This document shows, piece after piece, positions 45,048 through 54,894 of a stretch of DNA of 64,000 nt. Made by a program: the position numbers and the translations under genes. Location: assembly GCF_030818775.1 (NCBI RefSeq), contig NZ_JAUTAU010000001.1, positions 2,050,001 through 2,114,000 of the forward strand, written 5' to 3'. Position 1 is the first letter of the stretch; each line of letters begins with the position of its first letter. The notes below the pieces were generated by a model. That model was not told the origin of the DNA. It searched no databases and saw only the letters and a program-made list of their open reading frames with translations. The DNA is from Bacillus sp. SORGH_AS_0510. GTDB lineage: Bacteria; Bacillota; Bacilli; Bacillales; Cytobacillaceae.

Positions 45048-45824
45048 ATGCATAAAGGTAAAGGTATGAAGTTCGTTGGTGATTCTCGTGTGTTAGCACC
45101 TGAAGCACGTAAACAGATGCTTCCTAAAGATTATTCAGAATACCCTGGTAAAACAGAAGCTTTCTGGCCGAACTTCCTTTTGAAAGAATGGATGGTAGGG
45201 GCTGTATTCCTTGTCGGTTATCTATGTTTAACAATTGCACATCCAGCTCCACTTGAAAGGATTGCTGACCCAACTGATACAGGATATATTCCATTACCTG
45301 ACTGGTATTTCTTGTTCTTGTACCAATTATTAAAATATTCATTTGCATCTGGTCCATATACTGTTATCGGTGCAATGATTATTCCTGGACTTGCTTTTGG
45401 AGGTTTATTATTGGCTCCGTTCCTAGATCGCGGACCTGAACGCCGTCCAACGAAACGTCCGCTTGCTACAGGATTTATGCTATTATCATTAGCTGCTATC
45501 GTATTTTTAACTTGGGAATCTGTTGCTACACATGACTGGGCTGCTGCAGAACGTCAAGGGAAAATTGTTCCTAAAGTTGAAATTGATAAGTCAAGTGAAG
45601 GCTATCAAATAGCTAGTAAGAACACTTGTATAACTTGTCACGGTGAAAATCTTCAAGGTGGTGCTGGTGCTCCGAGCCTTATCGGAACTGGCTTATCAGC
45701 AGAAGAAGTAGCTAAGATTGCTAAGCAAGGTAAAGGTGGAAAAATGCCACCAGGAATCTTTAAAGGTTCTGATGAAGAGTTGAAGAAACTATCAGAATTT
45801 ATTTCTGGTTTAGGTAAAGAATAA
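45048..45824 (+). CDS. qcrC: Cytochrome b/c subunit QcrC
   Basis: The 258-residue subunit joins a three-helix subunit IV-like part (about residues 40-170, with PLPDWYFLFLYQLLKY) to a C-terminal cytochrome c domain. The haem-binding CITCHG is near residues 198-203 and the axial methionine is in GKMPPGIF near 232. This fusion is typical of Bacillus and related Firmicutes. It passes electrons from the Rieske centre outward to cytochrome c. A strong terminator follows. Confidence 0.96.
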   Translation: MHKGKGMKFVGDSRVLAPEARKQMLPKDYSEYPGKTEAFWPNFLLKEWMVGAVFLVGYLCLTIAHPAPLERIADPTDTGYIPLPDWYFLFLYQLLKYSFASGPYTVIGAMIIPGLAFGGLLLAPFLDRGPERRPTKRPLATGFMLLSLAAIVFLTWESVATHDWAAAERQGKIVPKVEIDKSSEGYQIASKNTCITCHGENLQGGAGAPSLIGTGLSAEEVAKIAKQGKGGKMPPGIFKGSDEELKKLSEFISGLGKE

Positions 45825-45830
45825 AGTAAT

Positions 45831-45862
45831 AAAAAAGCTGACGGGTATCGTCAGCTTTTTTA
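45831..45862 (+). terminator. Rho-independent terminator after qcrC
   Basis: AAAAAAGCTGACG and CGTCAGCTTTTTT pair perfectly around GGTAT. Confidence 0.9.
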
Positions 45863-45902
45863 TTCATATTCAATAAAAAGAAGATTGAAATGGGGAGTTA
45901 TT

Positions 45903-46496
45903 GTGCGTTGGGTTTATCCACTTTTAGCTAATCGGTCGATTCTTAAAATCCTGCTTGTTATTAATATAGTAGGAACTATTTACGGATATTATTGGTATGG
46001 TTGGCAACTAAAGGAAACGCCAACAATATTCTTACTATTTGTCCCAGATAGTCCTACTGCTAGCTTATTTTTTGTATTTGTCCTCCTTGCTTTTTTGTTT
46101 AAAAAAAATTGGCCATTAATAGAAGCTCTTGCCATTGTAACGCTCTTTAAATATGGGATTTGGGCTGTTGTAATGAATATTCTAGTGTATTTTGTACAAG
46201 GGGAACTAGATTGGATTGGATACATGCTCATAGGTTCTCATTTTGCCATGGCTGTTCAAGGAATATTGTATGCCCCATTTTACCGGATAAAATGGTGGCA
46301 TCTTATTGTTACAGCCATTTGGACCTTACATAATGATGTCATTGATTACGTATTTTTTATGCTTCCTAGCTATCATATGCTTGATCAGTATACACCGCAA
46401 ATTGGTTATTTTACCTTTTGGCTCTCTATTTTTTCAATAGGATTAGCCTATTATTTTGGTATTCGTCCGGGAAGATATAAACTTGAAATAAAATAA
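45903..46496 (+). CDS. ypjA: YpjA, DUF1405 membrane protein
   Basis: The 197-residue protein has about five to six membrane helices and aromatic-rich loops (GTIYGYYWYGWQL, TAIWTLHNDVIDYVFF). It belongs to DUF1405. The role is unknown, but the place after qcrC is conserved and suggests a link with respiration or sporulation. The GTG start at 45903 has GGGGAG five bases upstream; a TTG six codons earlier is a poorer choice. The long hairpin at 46510-46563 follows. Confidence 0.85.
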   Translation: MRWVYPLLANRSILKILLVINIVGTIYGYYWYGWQLKETPTIFLLFVPDSPTASLFFVFVLLAFLFKKNWPLIEALAIVTLFKYGIWAVVMNILVYFVQGELDWIGYMLIGSHFAMAVQGILYAPFYRIKWWHLIVTAIWTLHNDVIDYVFFMLPSYHMLDQYTPQIGYFTFWLSIFSIGLAYYFGIRPGRYKLEIK

Positions 46497-46509
46497 TCAA
46501 AGATGGTCT

Positions 46510-46563
46510 AACCTTGTCCCCCCTTTCATACATTTTAATAGTAATGAAAGGGGGGACAAGGTT
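46510..46563 (+). promoter_or_regulatory. Perfect 20-bp hairpin burying the ypjB ribosome-binding site
   Basis: The left arm (46510-46529) and right arm (46544-46563) are exactly complementary over 20 bases, with a 14-nt loop. The right arm contains GGGGGGACAAGG, the only ribosome-binding site for ypjB, and ends on the first base of its TTG start. Only three T follow, so it is not a typical terminator. CATACATT, like a sporulation -10 element, spans the end of the left arm and the loop. Confidence 0.8.
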
Positions 46564-47357
46564 TGAAAATGAAATGGTTACTTATAGTTGCAATTGTCAT
46601 AATGCTCACTCCCATAACTGTAAATGCTAAACAGCAATCGCCCATGGAGAAGCTGGATGATATATCTGATGAAGCTCTCCAAATGGTGAAGTTTCATAGA
46701 TATGAAGATGCAAAAAAATTGCTCGATTACTTTTCTGATCAGTTTATTAGCATTACTGGAAATGAAAAGCCCTTAACGATGGATGAGGTTAGAATTGTTA
46801 ACACCTCCCATGATGAAGCGATGGAAGCTGCTGTTAGTCCAAATATGAAATATGAGGAAAGACTAAATAAACTAACAAAGTTCCGTCTGGTGATAGATGC
46901 GATAGCTACTCGTCACCAACCCTTGTGGACAGAAATGGAAGACCAAATTATGACGGCTTTTCATCAAGCAAAGGATGCAGCCTTAAATGGTGATACTGCA
47001 AAATTTCATTCGAATTTTAATACCTTTTTGTCATTATATAATGTCATCTATCCAAGTATGAAAATTGATGTACCAGTAGAAAATATACAGAGATTAGATG
47101 CACGAATTAATTTTATTAATGAATATCGTTCCCAGGTTCTAACTAATTCAGATAGTCAGCAAGAACTAAGTTCCCTTGATACAGATTTGAAAAATCTTTT
47201 TACTAACATGGAAGAAGATGAAGCGGATCCTTCACTATGGTGGGTTATCATTTCTACTGGCAGCATCATAATCATGACATTATCATATGTTGGCTGGCGC
47301 AAATATCAAGGTGATAAAGGTTTGAAGAAAAATCGTTCAAGAGATCAAAAAGATTGA
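46563..47357 (+). CDS. ypjB: Sporulation protein YpjB
   Basis: The 264-residue protein has an N-terminal signal segment (about residues 5-22) and a mostly helical extracytoplasmic domain. A C-terminal membrane segment (about 225-243) is followed by a basic tail (GLKKNRSRDQKD). It fits the Spore_YpjB family. The start may be TTG 46563 or ATG 46569; both lie just after a G-rich site that is locked in a perfect hairpin with upstream sequence. This suggests that read-through transcripts from ypjA are not translated. Confidence 0.87.
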   Translation: MKMKWLLIVAIVIMLTPITVNAKQQSPMEKLDDISDEALQMVKFHRYEDAKKLLDYFSDQFISITGNEKPLTMDEVRIVNTSHDEAMEAAVSPNMKYEERLNKLTKFRLVIDAIATRHQPLWTEMEDQIMTAFHQAKDAALNGDTAKFHSNFNTFLSLYNVIYPSMKIDVPVENIQRLDARINFINEYRSQVLTNSDSQQELSSLDTDLKNLFTNMEEDEADPSLWWVIISTGSIIIMTLSYVGWRKYQGDKGLKKNRSRDQKD

Positions 47358-47415
47358 CGTGTCTAATCGGCTTTACTAAAATGAAAAGCATCAAGAGCTG
47401 ATTGGGAGGATCTAT

Positions 47416-48096
47416 ATGTTTTACCTAGTTTACTTTGCTTTTATTATACTCATTCCACTTTGGGCACAAATGAAAGTGAAAAATACATTCTCAAAGTATT
47501 CTCGGGTACCCTCATCCACCTATGTTAGGGGAGCGGAGGTAGCCAGACAAATTTTAAACGCCAACGGCCTCTTCAATGTAGCTGTCGAAGAAGGAAGAGG
47601 TTTTTTAAGTGACCACTATGATCCCAGAACAAAGACAGTCCGTTTGTCACCTGAAAATTATCATGGACATTCGATAGCGGCAGCTGCTGTTGCTGCACAC
47701 GAATGTGGACATGCGATCCAAGACTCAGAAGGCTATGCTTTCTTACGGTTCAGACATGCATTAGTACCAGTTGCCAATTTAGGTTCAAATGTCTCTTGGG
47801 TTTTAATTATGATTGGGGTTTTTGCCCACTTGAGTGGAATGTTACTACTTGGAATAATTTTTATGGCAGCAGCTGTTCTCTTCCAAATCATTACTTTGCC
47901 AGTTGAGTTCAATGCTTCAAGCAGAGCAATGAATCAAGTTGTTTCTCTTGGTTTAGTAGGGAATAGAGAAGAACGAGAGGCAAGAAAAGTTTTAAATGCA
48001 GCTGCTTTAACTTATGTAGCTGCAGCAGCTGTGGCTGTCCTTGAACTTTTAAGGTTGGTACTTATCTTTACAGGAATGAATAGAAGTGAGGACTAA
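47416..48096 (+). CDS. Membrane zinc metallopeptidase (YugP-like)
   Basis: The 226-residue protein has an N-terminal membrane helix and two to three more near the C-terminus. The zinc-binding motif AAHECGHAIQ is near residues 93-102, and a third ligand region is VEFNASSRAMN near 156. This is the neutral zinc metallopeptidase family of B. subtilis YugP. The substrate is unknown. GGGAGGATCTAT precedes the ATG. The gene is not at this place in B. subtilis, where ypjB is followed by ypjC. Confidence 0.88.
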   Translation: MFYLVYFAFIILIPLWAQMKVKNTFSKYSRVPSSTYVRGAEVARQILNANGLFNVAVEEGRGFLSDHYDPRTKTVRLSPENYHGHSIAAAAVAAHECGHAIQDSEGYAFLRFRHALVPVANLGSNVSWVLIMIGVFAHLSGMLLLGIIFMAAAVLFQIITLPVEFNASSRAMNQVVSLGLVGNREEREARKVLNAAALTYVAAAAVAVLELLRLVLIFTGMNRSED

Positions 48097-48102
48097 TCCA
48101 AT

Positions 48103-48134
48103 AAAAAAAGGCTGACTCGTGTCAGCCTTTTTTT
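48103..48134. terminator. Bidirectional terminator between the zinc peptidase and ypjC
   Basis: AAAAAAAGGCTGAC and GTCAGCCTTTTTTT pair perfectly around TCGT. With T on one side and A on the other, it can stop both convergent transcripts; it reaches the ypjC stop codon. Confidence 0.9.
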
Positions 48135-49005
48135 AATCTCCTATAGGCATTTTATTCTCATCTAACGTAAATCCTTCTCCATGTACATCATGTACAACAG
48201 AAATAGAAATAAATGCGTGTGGGTCAACCGAAGTAATTATATTTTTTAAACGAATTAGTTCATTTTTTGCCACAACACAATATAAAACATCACGTTCATT
48301 TTTTGTGTAGGAACCGTACCCTTTTAGAGCGGTAACTCCGCGGTCCATTCCTTCCAAAATTTTATTCGCGATTTCATCATTTTTTTCAGAAATAATCATT
48401 GCACCCCGTGCGGAATACGCACCTTCCTGCATAAAGTCAATCACTCGTGCTCCGACAAAAACAGCCACTAAGGTATACATCGCTTCTTTATAATTTAAAT
48501 AGGTTATTAATGAAAGAGTAATGACACAAGCATCAAATAGAAACATCGTTTTGCCCATTCCCCATCCAAAAAACTTTTGGGCAAGTCGAGCAATAATATC
48601 AACTCCTCCAGTTGTACCACCAAAGCGAAAAATAATCCCCAAACCAATCCCGGCAAAGACACCAGCAAATAATGCAGCAAGTGTTAGATCACTTTGAAGA
48701 GGCATATTTACTGGATGTCGCTGAAGCACCCAAAGAAAAATGGATACGCCAACTGTTCCGATGATTGTATATATGAATGAATTACGGCCAAGTAATTTCC
48801 ATCCTACAAAAAATAATGGGATATTAAGTATTAGGTTCGTATAGGATGGATTCCATTTAAACAAGAAGTAAAGCAACAAAGTGATTCCAGTAAAGCCACC
48901 TTCTGCGAGTTTATTCTGCATATTAAAATTAACTAATCCGAATGAAAAAATGGCCGTTCCTAATAGTATAAACAAAATATTTTTTATTTTAAGACCAAAA
49001 ATCAT
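48133..49005 (-). CDS. ypjC: YpjC, YitT-family membrane protein
   Basis: The 290-residue protein has five to six membrane helices (about residues 7-180, with RFGGTTGGVDIIARL). A C-terminal DUF2179 domain (about 205-290) ends with HDVHGEGFTLDEN. The family is widespread in Firmicutes without assigned function. The start at 49005 was chosen because GAGGGGG lies eight bases before it; an ATG two codons upstream is too close. The length equals that of B. subtilis YpjC as I recall it. It is divergent from ypjD. Confidence 0.9.
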   Translation of the reverse strand: MIFGLKIKNILFILLGTAIFSFGLVNFNMQNKLAEGGFTGITLLLYFLFKWNPSYTNLILNIPLFFVGWKLLGRNSFIYTIIGTVGVSIFLWVLQRHPVNMPLQSDLTLAALFAGVFAGIGLGIIFRFGGTTGGVDIIARLAQKFFGWGMGKTMFLFDACVITLSLITYLNYKEAMYTLVAVFVGARVIDFMQEGAYSARGAMIISEKNDEIANKILEGMDRGVTALKGYGSYTKNERDVLYCVVAKNELIRLKNIITSVDPHAFISISVVHDVHGEGFTLDENKMPIGD

Positions 49006-49207
49006 TAACATTCCCCCTCTTCCATATATTTCTCTCATATGGCGGTTCTTATTATAGCGAATTAATAATGTAAGAGCAATGCGAAGGCGAAAAGTCACCG
49101 TTTGAAACGAAAATATTTGTAAAACGGCTTCAATTTAGCTAACATAAAAAAAGATATATATAGTAATAAAGTAAGGTTTGTTGGATTTTGAAAAGAGGTG
49201 AAAGTAA

Positions 49208-49549
49208 ATGGTTGCAAAAACCATGAAGGAACTTCAGCAAGAAGTTGATACATATATTGGGCAATTTAAGGAAGGTTATTTTAGTCCCTTAGCAATGCTT
49301 GCTAGATTGACTGAAGAACTTGGGGAATTAGCAAGAGAAATTAATCATTATTATGGTGAGAAACCCAAGAAATCTAGTGAAACGGAAAAGGCGATTGAGG
49401 AAGAATTGGGAGATCTTCTATTTGTGATTATTTGTTTAGCTAATTCCTTAAATATTAACTTGGAAGAGGCTCATGATATGGTCATGAACAAATTTAACAC
49501 AAGGGATAAGGATCGATGGACAAGGATTAATCAAGATAATATGGAGTGA
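49208..49549 (+). CDS. ypjD: MazG-like nucleotide pyrophosphohydrolase YpjD
   Basis: The 113-residue all-alpha protein of the MazG/dUTPase superfamily has the acidic metal-binding motifs [13 protein letters not shown] near residue 34 and [11 protein letters not shown] near 64. It should hydrolyse nucleoside triphosphates to monophosphates and pyrophosphate; the preferred nucleotide is unknown. AGAGGTGAAAG precedes the start. It heads the compact run ypjD-dapB-mgsA-bshB1-bshA-cca-birA. Confidence 0.92.
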   Translation: MVAKTMKELQQEVDTYIGQFKEGYFSPLAMLARLTEELGELAREINHYYGEKPKKSSETEKAIEEELGDLLFVIICLANSLNINLEEAHDMVMNKFNTRDKDRWTRINQDNME

Positions 49550-49554
49550 AAATA

Positions 49555-50358
49555 ATGACTATGATTAAAATTATCATTGCTGGTCCGCGTGGACGTATGG
49601 GTAGAGAGGCAGTAAAATTAGTAACAAATACAAATCAATTTGAATTAGTAGCAGTCTTAGATCATAAATTTGATGGCATGATGCTTAGTGATATTGAGGG
49701 GTTTCAATGGACCTCTAATGTGCCCGTTTATACTGATATTGTTAAATGTCTAGAAAGTGTAGAAGCAGATGTATTAATTGATTTAACTACACCAGAGGTT
49801 GGTATGTATCATGCCAAGACAGCATTGGAATTTAAAGTTCGTCCTGTCGTTGGAACAACAGGTTTTACAAAGGAAAACTTAGCAGAGTTACAACGAATTT
49901 GTGAAGAAAAAAATTTAGGGTGTATTATTGCACCAAATTTTGCGATCGGAGCCGTTTTAATGATGAAGTTTTCACAAATGGCTGCCAAATACTTTAGTGA
50001 TGTAGAGATTATTGAAATGCATCATGATCAAAAACTAGATGCACCTTCTGGTACAGCTGTAAAGACTGCTGAAATGATCTCTGTTGTTAGAGAAGCGAAG
50101 CGGCAGGGCCACCCAAATGAAAAAGAAACATTAGCTGGTGCCCGTGGTGCTGAGTATGATGGCATGCATATCCATTCGGTCCGTTTACCCGGATTGATTG
50201 CGCATCAACAGGTTTTATTTGGTTCCGATGGACAGACATTAACCATTCGTCATGATTCTTATAATCGCAGCTCGTTTATGTCTGGTGTAAAAGTAGCAGT
50301 AGAAACTGTAATGAATCATCCAAAATTTGTATACGGCCTTGAAAATATCTTGGACTAG
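49555..50358 (+). CDS. dapB: 4-hydroxy-tetrahydrodipicolinate reductase
   Basis: The 267-residue enzyme makes tetrahydrodipicolinate for lysine, cell wall and, in spore formers, dipicolinate. The NAD(P)-binding motif is [10 protein letters not shown] near residues 9-18. The signature [15 protein letters not shown] is near 156-170. The start at 49555 follows GGAGTG and gives the B. subtilis length. mgsA follows nine bases later. Confidence 0.95.
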   Translation: MTMIKIIIAGPRGRMGREAVKLVTNTNQFELVAVLDHKFDGMMLSDIEGFQWTSNVPVYTDIVKCLESVEADVLIDLTTPEVGMYHAKTALEFKVRPVVGTTGFTKENLAELQRICEEKNLGCIIAPNFAIGAVLMMKFSQMAAKYFSDVEIIEMHHDQKLDAPSGTAVKTAEMISVVREAKRQGHPNEKETLAGARGAEYDGMHIHSVRLPGLIAHQQVLFGSDGQTLTIRHDSYNRSSFMSGVKVAVETVMNHPKFVYGLENILD

Positions 50359-50367
50359 AGGTGACCT

Positions 50368-50787
50368 ATGAACATTGCATTAATTGCACATGATAATAAA
50401 AAGAATGATTTAGTACAATTTGTCACAGCATACCAAGTGATTTTTGAGAAGCATTCATTATTTGCTACAGGAACCACAGGATCAAGGATCAGTGAGGCAA
50501 CAGGCTTAACCGTGACACGCTTTCAATCTGGACCTCTAGGTGGGGATCAACAAATAGGAGCAATGATTGCAAAAAATAAAATGGATGCAATTTTCTTTTT
50601 CCGTGATCCACTAACTGCACAGCCGCATGAACCAGATGTAACTGCTCTCGTTAGGTTATGTGATGTCTATTCTATCCCTCTTGCTACGAATATGGGTACG
50701 GCTGAATTGCTGATAAGAGGTTTAGAGGAAGGGTTAATGGATTGGAGAAATATAGTACAAAAGAATGGTGACAAAAATGAACGGTAA
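50368..50787 (+). CDS. mgsA: Methylglyoxal synthase
   Basis: The 139-residue enzyme converts dihydroxyacetone phosphate to methylglyoxal and phosphate. Motifs are ALIAHDNKK near residue 3 (active-site His and Asp), ATGTTGSRI near 36, [12 protein letters not shown] near 54 and FFFRDPL near 76. It overlaps the bshB1 start by 11 bases. Methylglyoxal is detoxified by bacillithiol, so the pairing with the bsh genes makes sense. Confidence 0.95.
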   Translation: MNIALIAHDNKKNDLVQFVTAYQVIFEKHSLFATGTTGSRISEATGLTVTRFQSGPLGGDQQIGAMIAKNKMDAIFFFRDPLTAQPHEPDVTALVRLCDVYSIPLATNMGTAELLIRGLEEGLMDWRNIVQKNGDKNER

Positions 50788-51493
50788 TAATTTACATATC
50801 CTTGCTTTTGGAGCCCATGCCGATGATGTTGAAATAGGCATGGGTGGTACAATTGCAAAACTTTCCTCTGAAGGATGTCGGATTGGTATTTGCGATTTAA
50901 CAGATGCTGACCTTTCTTCAAATGGAAATGTTGTATTAAGAAAAGAAGAAGCTTCACATGCGGCTGACATTCTAGGAGTTTCGTACAGGACAACACTTGC
51001 TATACCTGATAGAGGTTTATATTTAAAAGAGGAGTACATAAAAAAGATTGTAAATGTTATTAGAACACATAGACCCAAGATCGTGTTTGCTCCCTATTTC
51101 GAAGATCGCCATCCTGATCATGGTAATTGTGCCCGTCTAGTTGAAGAGGCGGTTTTTTCTGCAGGAATTAAAAAATATCAAACAGGTGAAGAAATCGAAC
51201 CACATAGAGTAGAGAAAGTATATTTTTATATGATTAATGGGTTCCATAAACCGGATTTTACTATTGATATCTCACTTTATATTAATAAAAAACTCTCTGC
51301 CTTACGTGCCTATCGAAGTCAGTTTGAACAAACGGAAGCAAGCATTGATACACCACTTGTCAATGGATATATTGAAACAGTTGAAGCCAGGGAAAGAATG
51401 TTTGGGAAAATGGTGGGAGTAAGCTTTGCGGAAGGATTTAAAACAAAAGTTCCAGTACTATTGGATCGTGATTTGATAGGAGACTCACAATAA
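50777..51493 (+). CDS. bshB1: Bacillithiol biosynthesis deacetylase BshB1
   Basis: The 238-residue zinc enzyme of the LmbE/PIG-L family removes acetyl from GlcNAc-malate. Metal-binding residues appear in [13 protein letters not shown] near residue 10 (the AHxDD motif) and in DRHPDHGNC near 105. The start at 50777 lies inside the end of mgsA and follows AATGGTGAC. Its stop shares one base with the start of bshA. The pair supplies bacillithiol, the thiol buffer of Bacillus. Confidence 0.94.
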   Translation: MNGNNLHILAFGAHADDVEIGMGGTIAKLSSEGCRIGICDLTDADLSSNGNVVLRKEEASHAADILGVSYRTTLAIPDRGLYLKEEYIKKIVNVIRTHRPKIVFAPYFEDRHPDHGNCARLVEEAVFSAGIKKYQTGEEIEPHRVEKVYFYMINGFHKPDFTIDISLYINKKLSALRAYRSQFEQTEASIDTPLVNGYIETVEARERMFGKMVGVSFAEGFKTKVPVLLDRDLIGDSQ

Positions 51494-52617
51494 TGAAACT
51501 TAAGATAGGAATTACATGCTACCCAACTGTTGGGGGTTCAGGAGTTGTTGCAACAGAGTTGGGGAAGATGTTAGCTGAAAAGGGACATGAAATTCATTTC
51601 ATTTCTTCCAGTATGCCATTCAGGCTAAACAAAATGTATCACAATATTTATTATCATCAGGTGGAAGTTAATCAATACTCAGTTTTTCAGTACCCTCCTT
51701 ATGATATTGCTTTAGCTAGTAAAATGGCGGAGGTTGCTAATCGGGAGAAACTGGATATTCTTCATGTTCATTATGCAATTCCACATGCTGTTTGTGCTAT
51801 TCTTGCAAAACAAATGTGTAATAGAGATATAAAAATTGTCACAACCTTACACGGTACAGATATTACGGTGTTAGGATATGACCCATCTTTAACGGATGCG
51901 ATAAAATTTGGAATAGAGAAATCTGATATTGTCACCGCTGTTTCTAACGCGTTAGTCAAACAAACATATGAACTTATACATCCAGATAAACAAATAGAAA
52001 CAGTCTATAACTGTGTAGATGAGCGAGTTTACAAAAAAACAGACTCTTCCTCGCTAAAAACTGAATTTGAAATTAACGAGGATGAAAAGGTGGTCATCCA
52101 TGTTTCAAATTTTCGTTCTGTAAAGCGAGTGCAGGATGTGGTTAAAACTTTTGCAAAAATATCTTCAGTTATGCCTGCTAAACTTTTATTAGTAGGTGAT
52201 GGGCCTGAAATATCCATCGTCTGTAAGCTTGTAAAACAGTTAGCGCTTGAAGATCAAGTTATTCTTCTTGGAAAACAGGAAAATCTTGAAGAATTATATT
52301 CAATTAGTGACTTGAAATTATTATTGTCTGAAAAGGAAAGCTTCGGTCTCGTGGCTTTAGAGGCAATGGCTTGCGGGGTTCCGTGTATTGGGACGAATGT
52401 TGGTGGTATTCCTGAGGTCATTCAACATGGGCAGAATGGTTATATTTGTGAAGTAGGAGATATTGAGGATATTTCTTCTAAAGCGATTGAATTATTAAGT
52501 GACCGCAAGTTGCATCATGAATTTTCTAGTAACGCTATGGAAACGGTGAAAACAAAATTTAGGGCAGATACAATCGTTAAACAATACGAACAAATATATT
52601 TTAAATTAATGAATTAA
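51493..52617 (+). CDS. bshA: Bacillithiol glycosyltransferase BshA
   Basis: The 374-residue GT4 glycosyltransferase joins N-acetylglucosamine from UDP-GlcNAc to malate. Typical stretches are [21 protein letters not shown] near residue 14, [12 protein letters not shown] near 117, [11 protein letters not shown] near 203 and the C-terminal EX7E-like [17 protein letters not shown] near 280. It is coupled to bshB1 by a one-base overlap. The tRNA nucleotidyltransferase gene follows after ten bases. Confidence 0.95.
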   Translation: MKLKIGITCYPTVGGSGVVATELGKMLAEKGHEIHFISSSMPFRLNKMYHNIYYHQVEVNQYSVFQYPPYDIALASKMAEVANREKLDILHVHYAIPHAVCAILAKQMCNRDIKIVTTLHGTDITVLGYDPSLTDAIKFGIEKSDIVTAVSNALVKQTYELIHPDKQIETVYNCVDERVYKKTDSSSLKTEFEINEDEKVVIHVSNFRSVKRVQDVVKTFAKISSVMPAKLLLVGDGPEISIVCKLVKQLALEDQVILLGKQENLEELYSISDLKLLLSEKESFGLVALEAMACGVPCIGTNVGGIPEVIQHGQNGYICEVGDIEDISSKAIELLSDRKLHHEFSSNAMETVKTKFRADTIVKQYEQIYFKLMN

Positions 52618-52627
52618 GGTGAAGTTT

Positions 52628-53827
52628 ATGATAGAGCCTTTTTTATCTGCTATTCCTATATTAAATAAGCTGGAGATTGCGGGATTTGAAGCTTATTTTG
52701 TTGGCGGTTCGGTAAGGGATTACCTTTTAAATAAAGAAATCAGTGATGTGGATATTGCTACTTCTGCAACACCCGAAGAAGTAAAAAAAATCTTCACAAA
52801 AACTGTTGATGTAGGAATTGAACATGGAACTGTTCTTGTCCTATTTAATGGTGGGGCATATGAGATTACCACATTTCGTTCGGAAGCAGAGTATCAGGAT
52901 TTTCGAAGACCTTCCGAGGTTTCTTTTATCCGCAATTTAAAAGAAGATCTTCAGCGAAGAGATTTCACAATGAATGCGATTGCGATGGATAGAGATGGAA
53001 TTTTAATTGACCCCTTTGGAGGACAATCTGACATACAGCAAAAAGTAATACAGACAGTGGGAAAAGCAGAGGAGCGGTTCCGTGAGGACGCATTAAGGAT
53101 GATGAGAGCAGTTCGCTTTGTTAGCCAGCTTTCATTTACTATTGAAAAAACAACATTGAACGCACTAAAAAAACATAATCATTTGCTAGCACACATCGCT
53201 GTGGAACGAAAAAGAGTAGAGTTCGAAAAATTATTAAAGGGAAATGATAGAAAATTCGCGCTTCGTCTCATGCTTGATACCGCTTTGTACAAATACTTAC
53301 CAGAAATGAGTAAACATCAAAAGAATCTTGAAGACTTACTGAAATATCCAATGGAACATTTGGATAATAAAGAGATGTGGGTACTATTAATTTATTGTTT
53401 GAAACTTGAGGGGAAAGGAGTCGAGTCTTTTTTAAGAAATTGGAGACTTCCCCTAAAAGAAATTAAGGAAATACAACTCATCTTACAATTTACCAGATTA
53501 AGATTGGTACAGGAATGGACCCTACCTCATTTATTTACAGCAGGAAGAAACATTATTATTTCTGTTGAAAAACTATACCAAACAATATCTAACATTAAGA
53601 GAGATGAGGCAATAAATTACTGGGTAGACAGGTATGAAAAACTTCCCATTAAAGAAAAATCAGAAGTTGACGTTACGGGAAGTGACATTATGGACTGGTT
53701 TAATAAGAGTGGTGGACCTTGGTTAAAAGAAACATTAACCAAGATTGAAAATGCCATTTTAGAAGAAATTGTGCCCAATGATAAACAGGAGATTAAGGAG
53801 TGGCTAATGAAGTGCAGTCAGAAATAA
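52628..53827 (+). CDS. cca: CCA tRNA nucleotidyltransferase
   Basis: The 399-residue class II enzyme adds or repairs the CCA end of tRNA. The nucleotidyltransferase motif GGSVRD with DVDIAT is near residues 26-42. The RRDFTMNAIAM stretch near 110 and the EDALRMMRAVRF stretch near 148 follow. The start at 52628 follows AAGGTGAAG; a GTG three codons upstream overlaps that site. The end overlaps birA by 16 bases. Confidence 0.95.
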   Translation: MIEPFLSAIPILNKLEIAGFEAYFVGGSVRDYLLNKEISDVDIATSATPEEVKKIFTKTVDVGIEHGTVLVLFNGGAYEITTFRSEAEYQDFRRPSEVSFIRNLKEDLQRRDFTMNAIAMDRDGILIDPFGGQSDIQQKVIQTVGKAEERFREDALRMMRAVRFVSQLSFTIEKTTLNALKKHNHLLAHIAVERKRVEFEKLLKGNDRKFALRLMLDTALYKYLPEMSKHQKNLEDLLKYPMEHLDNKEMWVLLIYCLKLEGKGVESFLRNWRLPLKEIKEIQLILQFTRLRLVQEWTLPHLFTAGRNIIISVEKLYQTISNIKRDEAINYWVDRYEKLPIKEKSEVDVTGSDIMDWFNKSGGPWLKETLTKIENAILEEIVPNDKQEIKEWLMKCSQK

Positions 53828-54789
53828 GAAAAGAATTACTAGATGCCTTTACGAATGCAGGGGAAGATTTTTTGTCTGGTCAACAGTTAGCTGAATTAAT
53901 TGGCTGCTCTAGAACTGCTGTATGGAAACATATTGAGGAGTTAAGAAAAGAAGGATTCGAATTGGAAGCTGTTAGAAAGAAAGGCTATCGAATTATTAAA
54001 ACACCTGAAAAAATTACAGCTGATGAAATAAGATTGGGTTTAACCACAGAATTCATTGGCCGGAACATCCATTATGAAGAGAGTGTTGAGTCAACTCAAA
54101 AGATTGCTCATCGCTTGGCTGCAGATGATTTACCGGAAGGAACAGTAATTATTGCGGAAGAACAAAAAGCGGGGAAAGGGCGAATGAATAGAAAATGGCA
54201 TTCCCCTAAATATACTGGTGTGTGGATGAGTCTCATTCTTCGACCTAATATTCCACTGACAAAAGCTCCACAATTAACGCTCTTAACGGCAGTTGCCGTA
54301 GTTCAGGCTATTGAAGAAATGACGGGACTTAATCCGGAAATTAAATGGCCAAATGATATCCTTCTAAATGGAAAAAAAATTACGGGAATATTAACTGAAT
54401 TGCAGGCTGAAGCAGACAGAATTCATTCCATCATTATTGGTATTGGCATAAATGTGAATCAAAAGATGGAAGACTTTCCAGAAGACTTACGAGAAACTGC
54501 CAGTTCTCTTTTTATTCAGGAAGGGGAAATCGTTTCTAGAGCAGGCTTGATTAGAAGCTTCTTTAAACACTTCGAAAAACTTTACCTTCTCTACTTAGAT
54601 CAGGGATTTTTTCCTATTAAGGTACTATGGGAGAGTTATGCCGTTAGTATTGGAAGGATCCTTAGGGCACGAACGTTAACCACAACTATTGAGGGAAGAG
54701 CTCTTGGGATAACAGATGAAGGGGTATTAAAATTGGAGGACGAGACAGGTATCGTCCACCACATTTATTCTGCAGATATTGAACTATAA
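53812..54789 (+). CDS. birA: Biotin-protein ligase and biotin repressor BirA
   Basis: The 325-residue bifunctional protein has an N-terminal winged helix (about residues 15-62, with GCSRTAVWKHIEELRKEGFE). A catalytic domain follows (biotin-AMP loop GKGRMNRKWHS near 125; substrate region KWPNDILLNGKKI near 185), and an SH3-like C-terminal domain completes it. It biotinylates acetyl-CoA carboxylase and represses biotin genes. The GTG at 53812 was chosen since it has AAGGAG upstream and gives the B. subtilis length; the GTG at 53800 lies inside that site. Confidence 0.95.
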   Translation: MQSEIRKELLDAFTNAGEDFLSGQQLAELIGCSRTAVWKHIEELRKEGFELEAVRKKGYRIIKTPEKITADEIRLGLTTEFIGRNIHYEESVESTQKIAHRLAADDLPEGTVIIAEEQKAGKGRMNRKWHSPKYTGVWMSLILRPNIPLTKAPQLTLLTAVAVVQAIEEMTGLNPEIKWPNDILLNGKKITGILTELQAEADRIHSIIIGIGINVNQKMEDFPEDLRETASSLFIQEGEIVSRAGLIRSFFKHFEKLYLLYLDQGFFPIKVLWESYAVSIGRILRARTLTTTIEGRALGITDEGVLKLEDETGIVHHIYSADIEL

Positions 54790-54806
54790 TGGCTGCAAGA
54801 TAATAC

Positions 54807-54835
54807 TTGCGCTAATTTTAGTCTTTTTGTATGAT
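54807..54835 (+). promoter_or_regulatory. SigA promoter of the panBCD leader
   Basis: TTGCGC (54807-54812), 17 bases and TATGAT (54830-54835). It would give a leader of about 205 nt before panB. Confidence 0.6.
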
Positions 54836-54894
54836 AAATTTATTGGGCAGTATCCATGTGAACTGCACCGAGAATGTCTTTTGACTAACAATTA

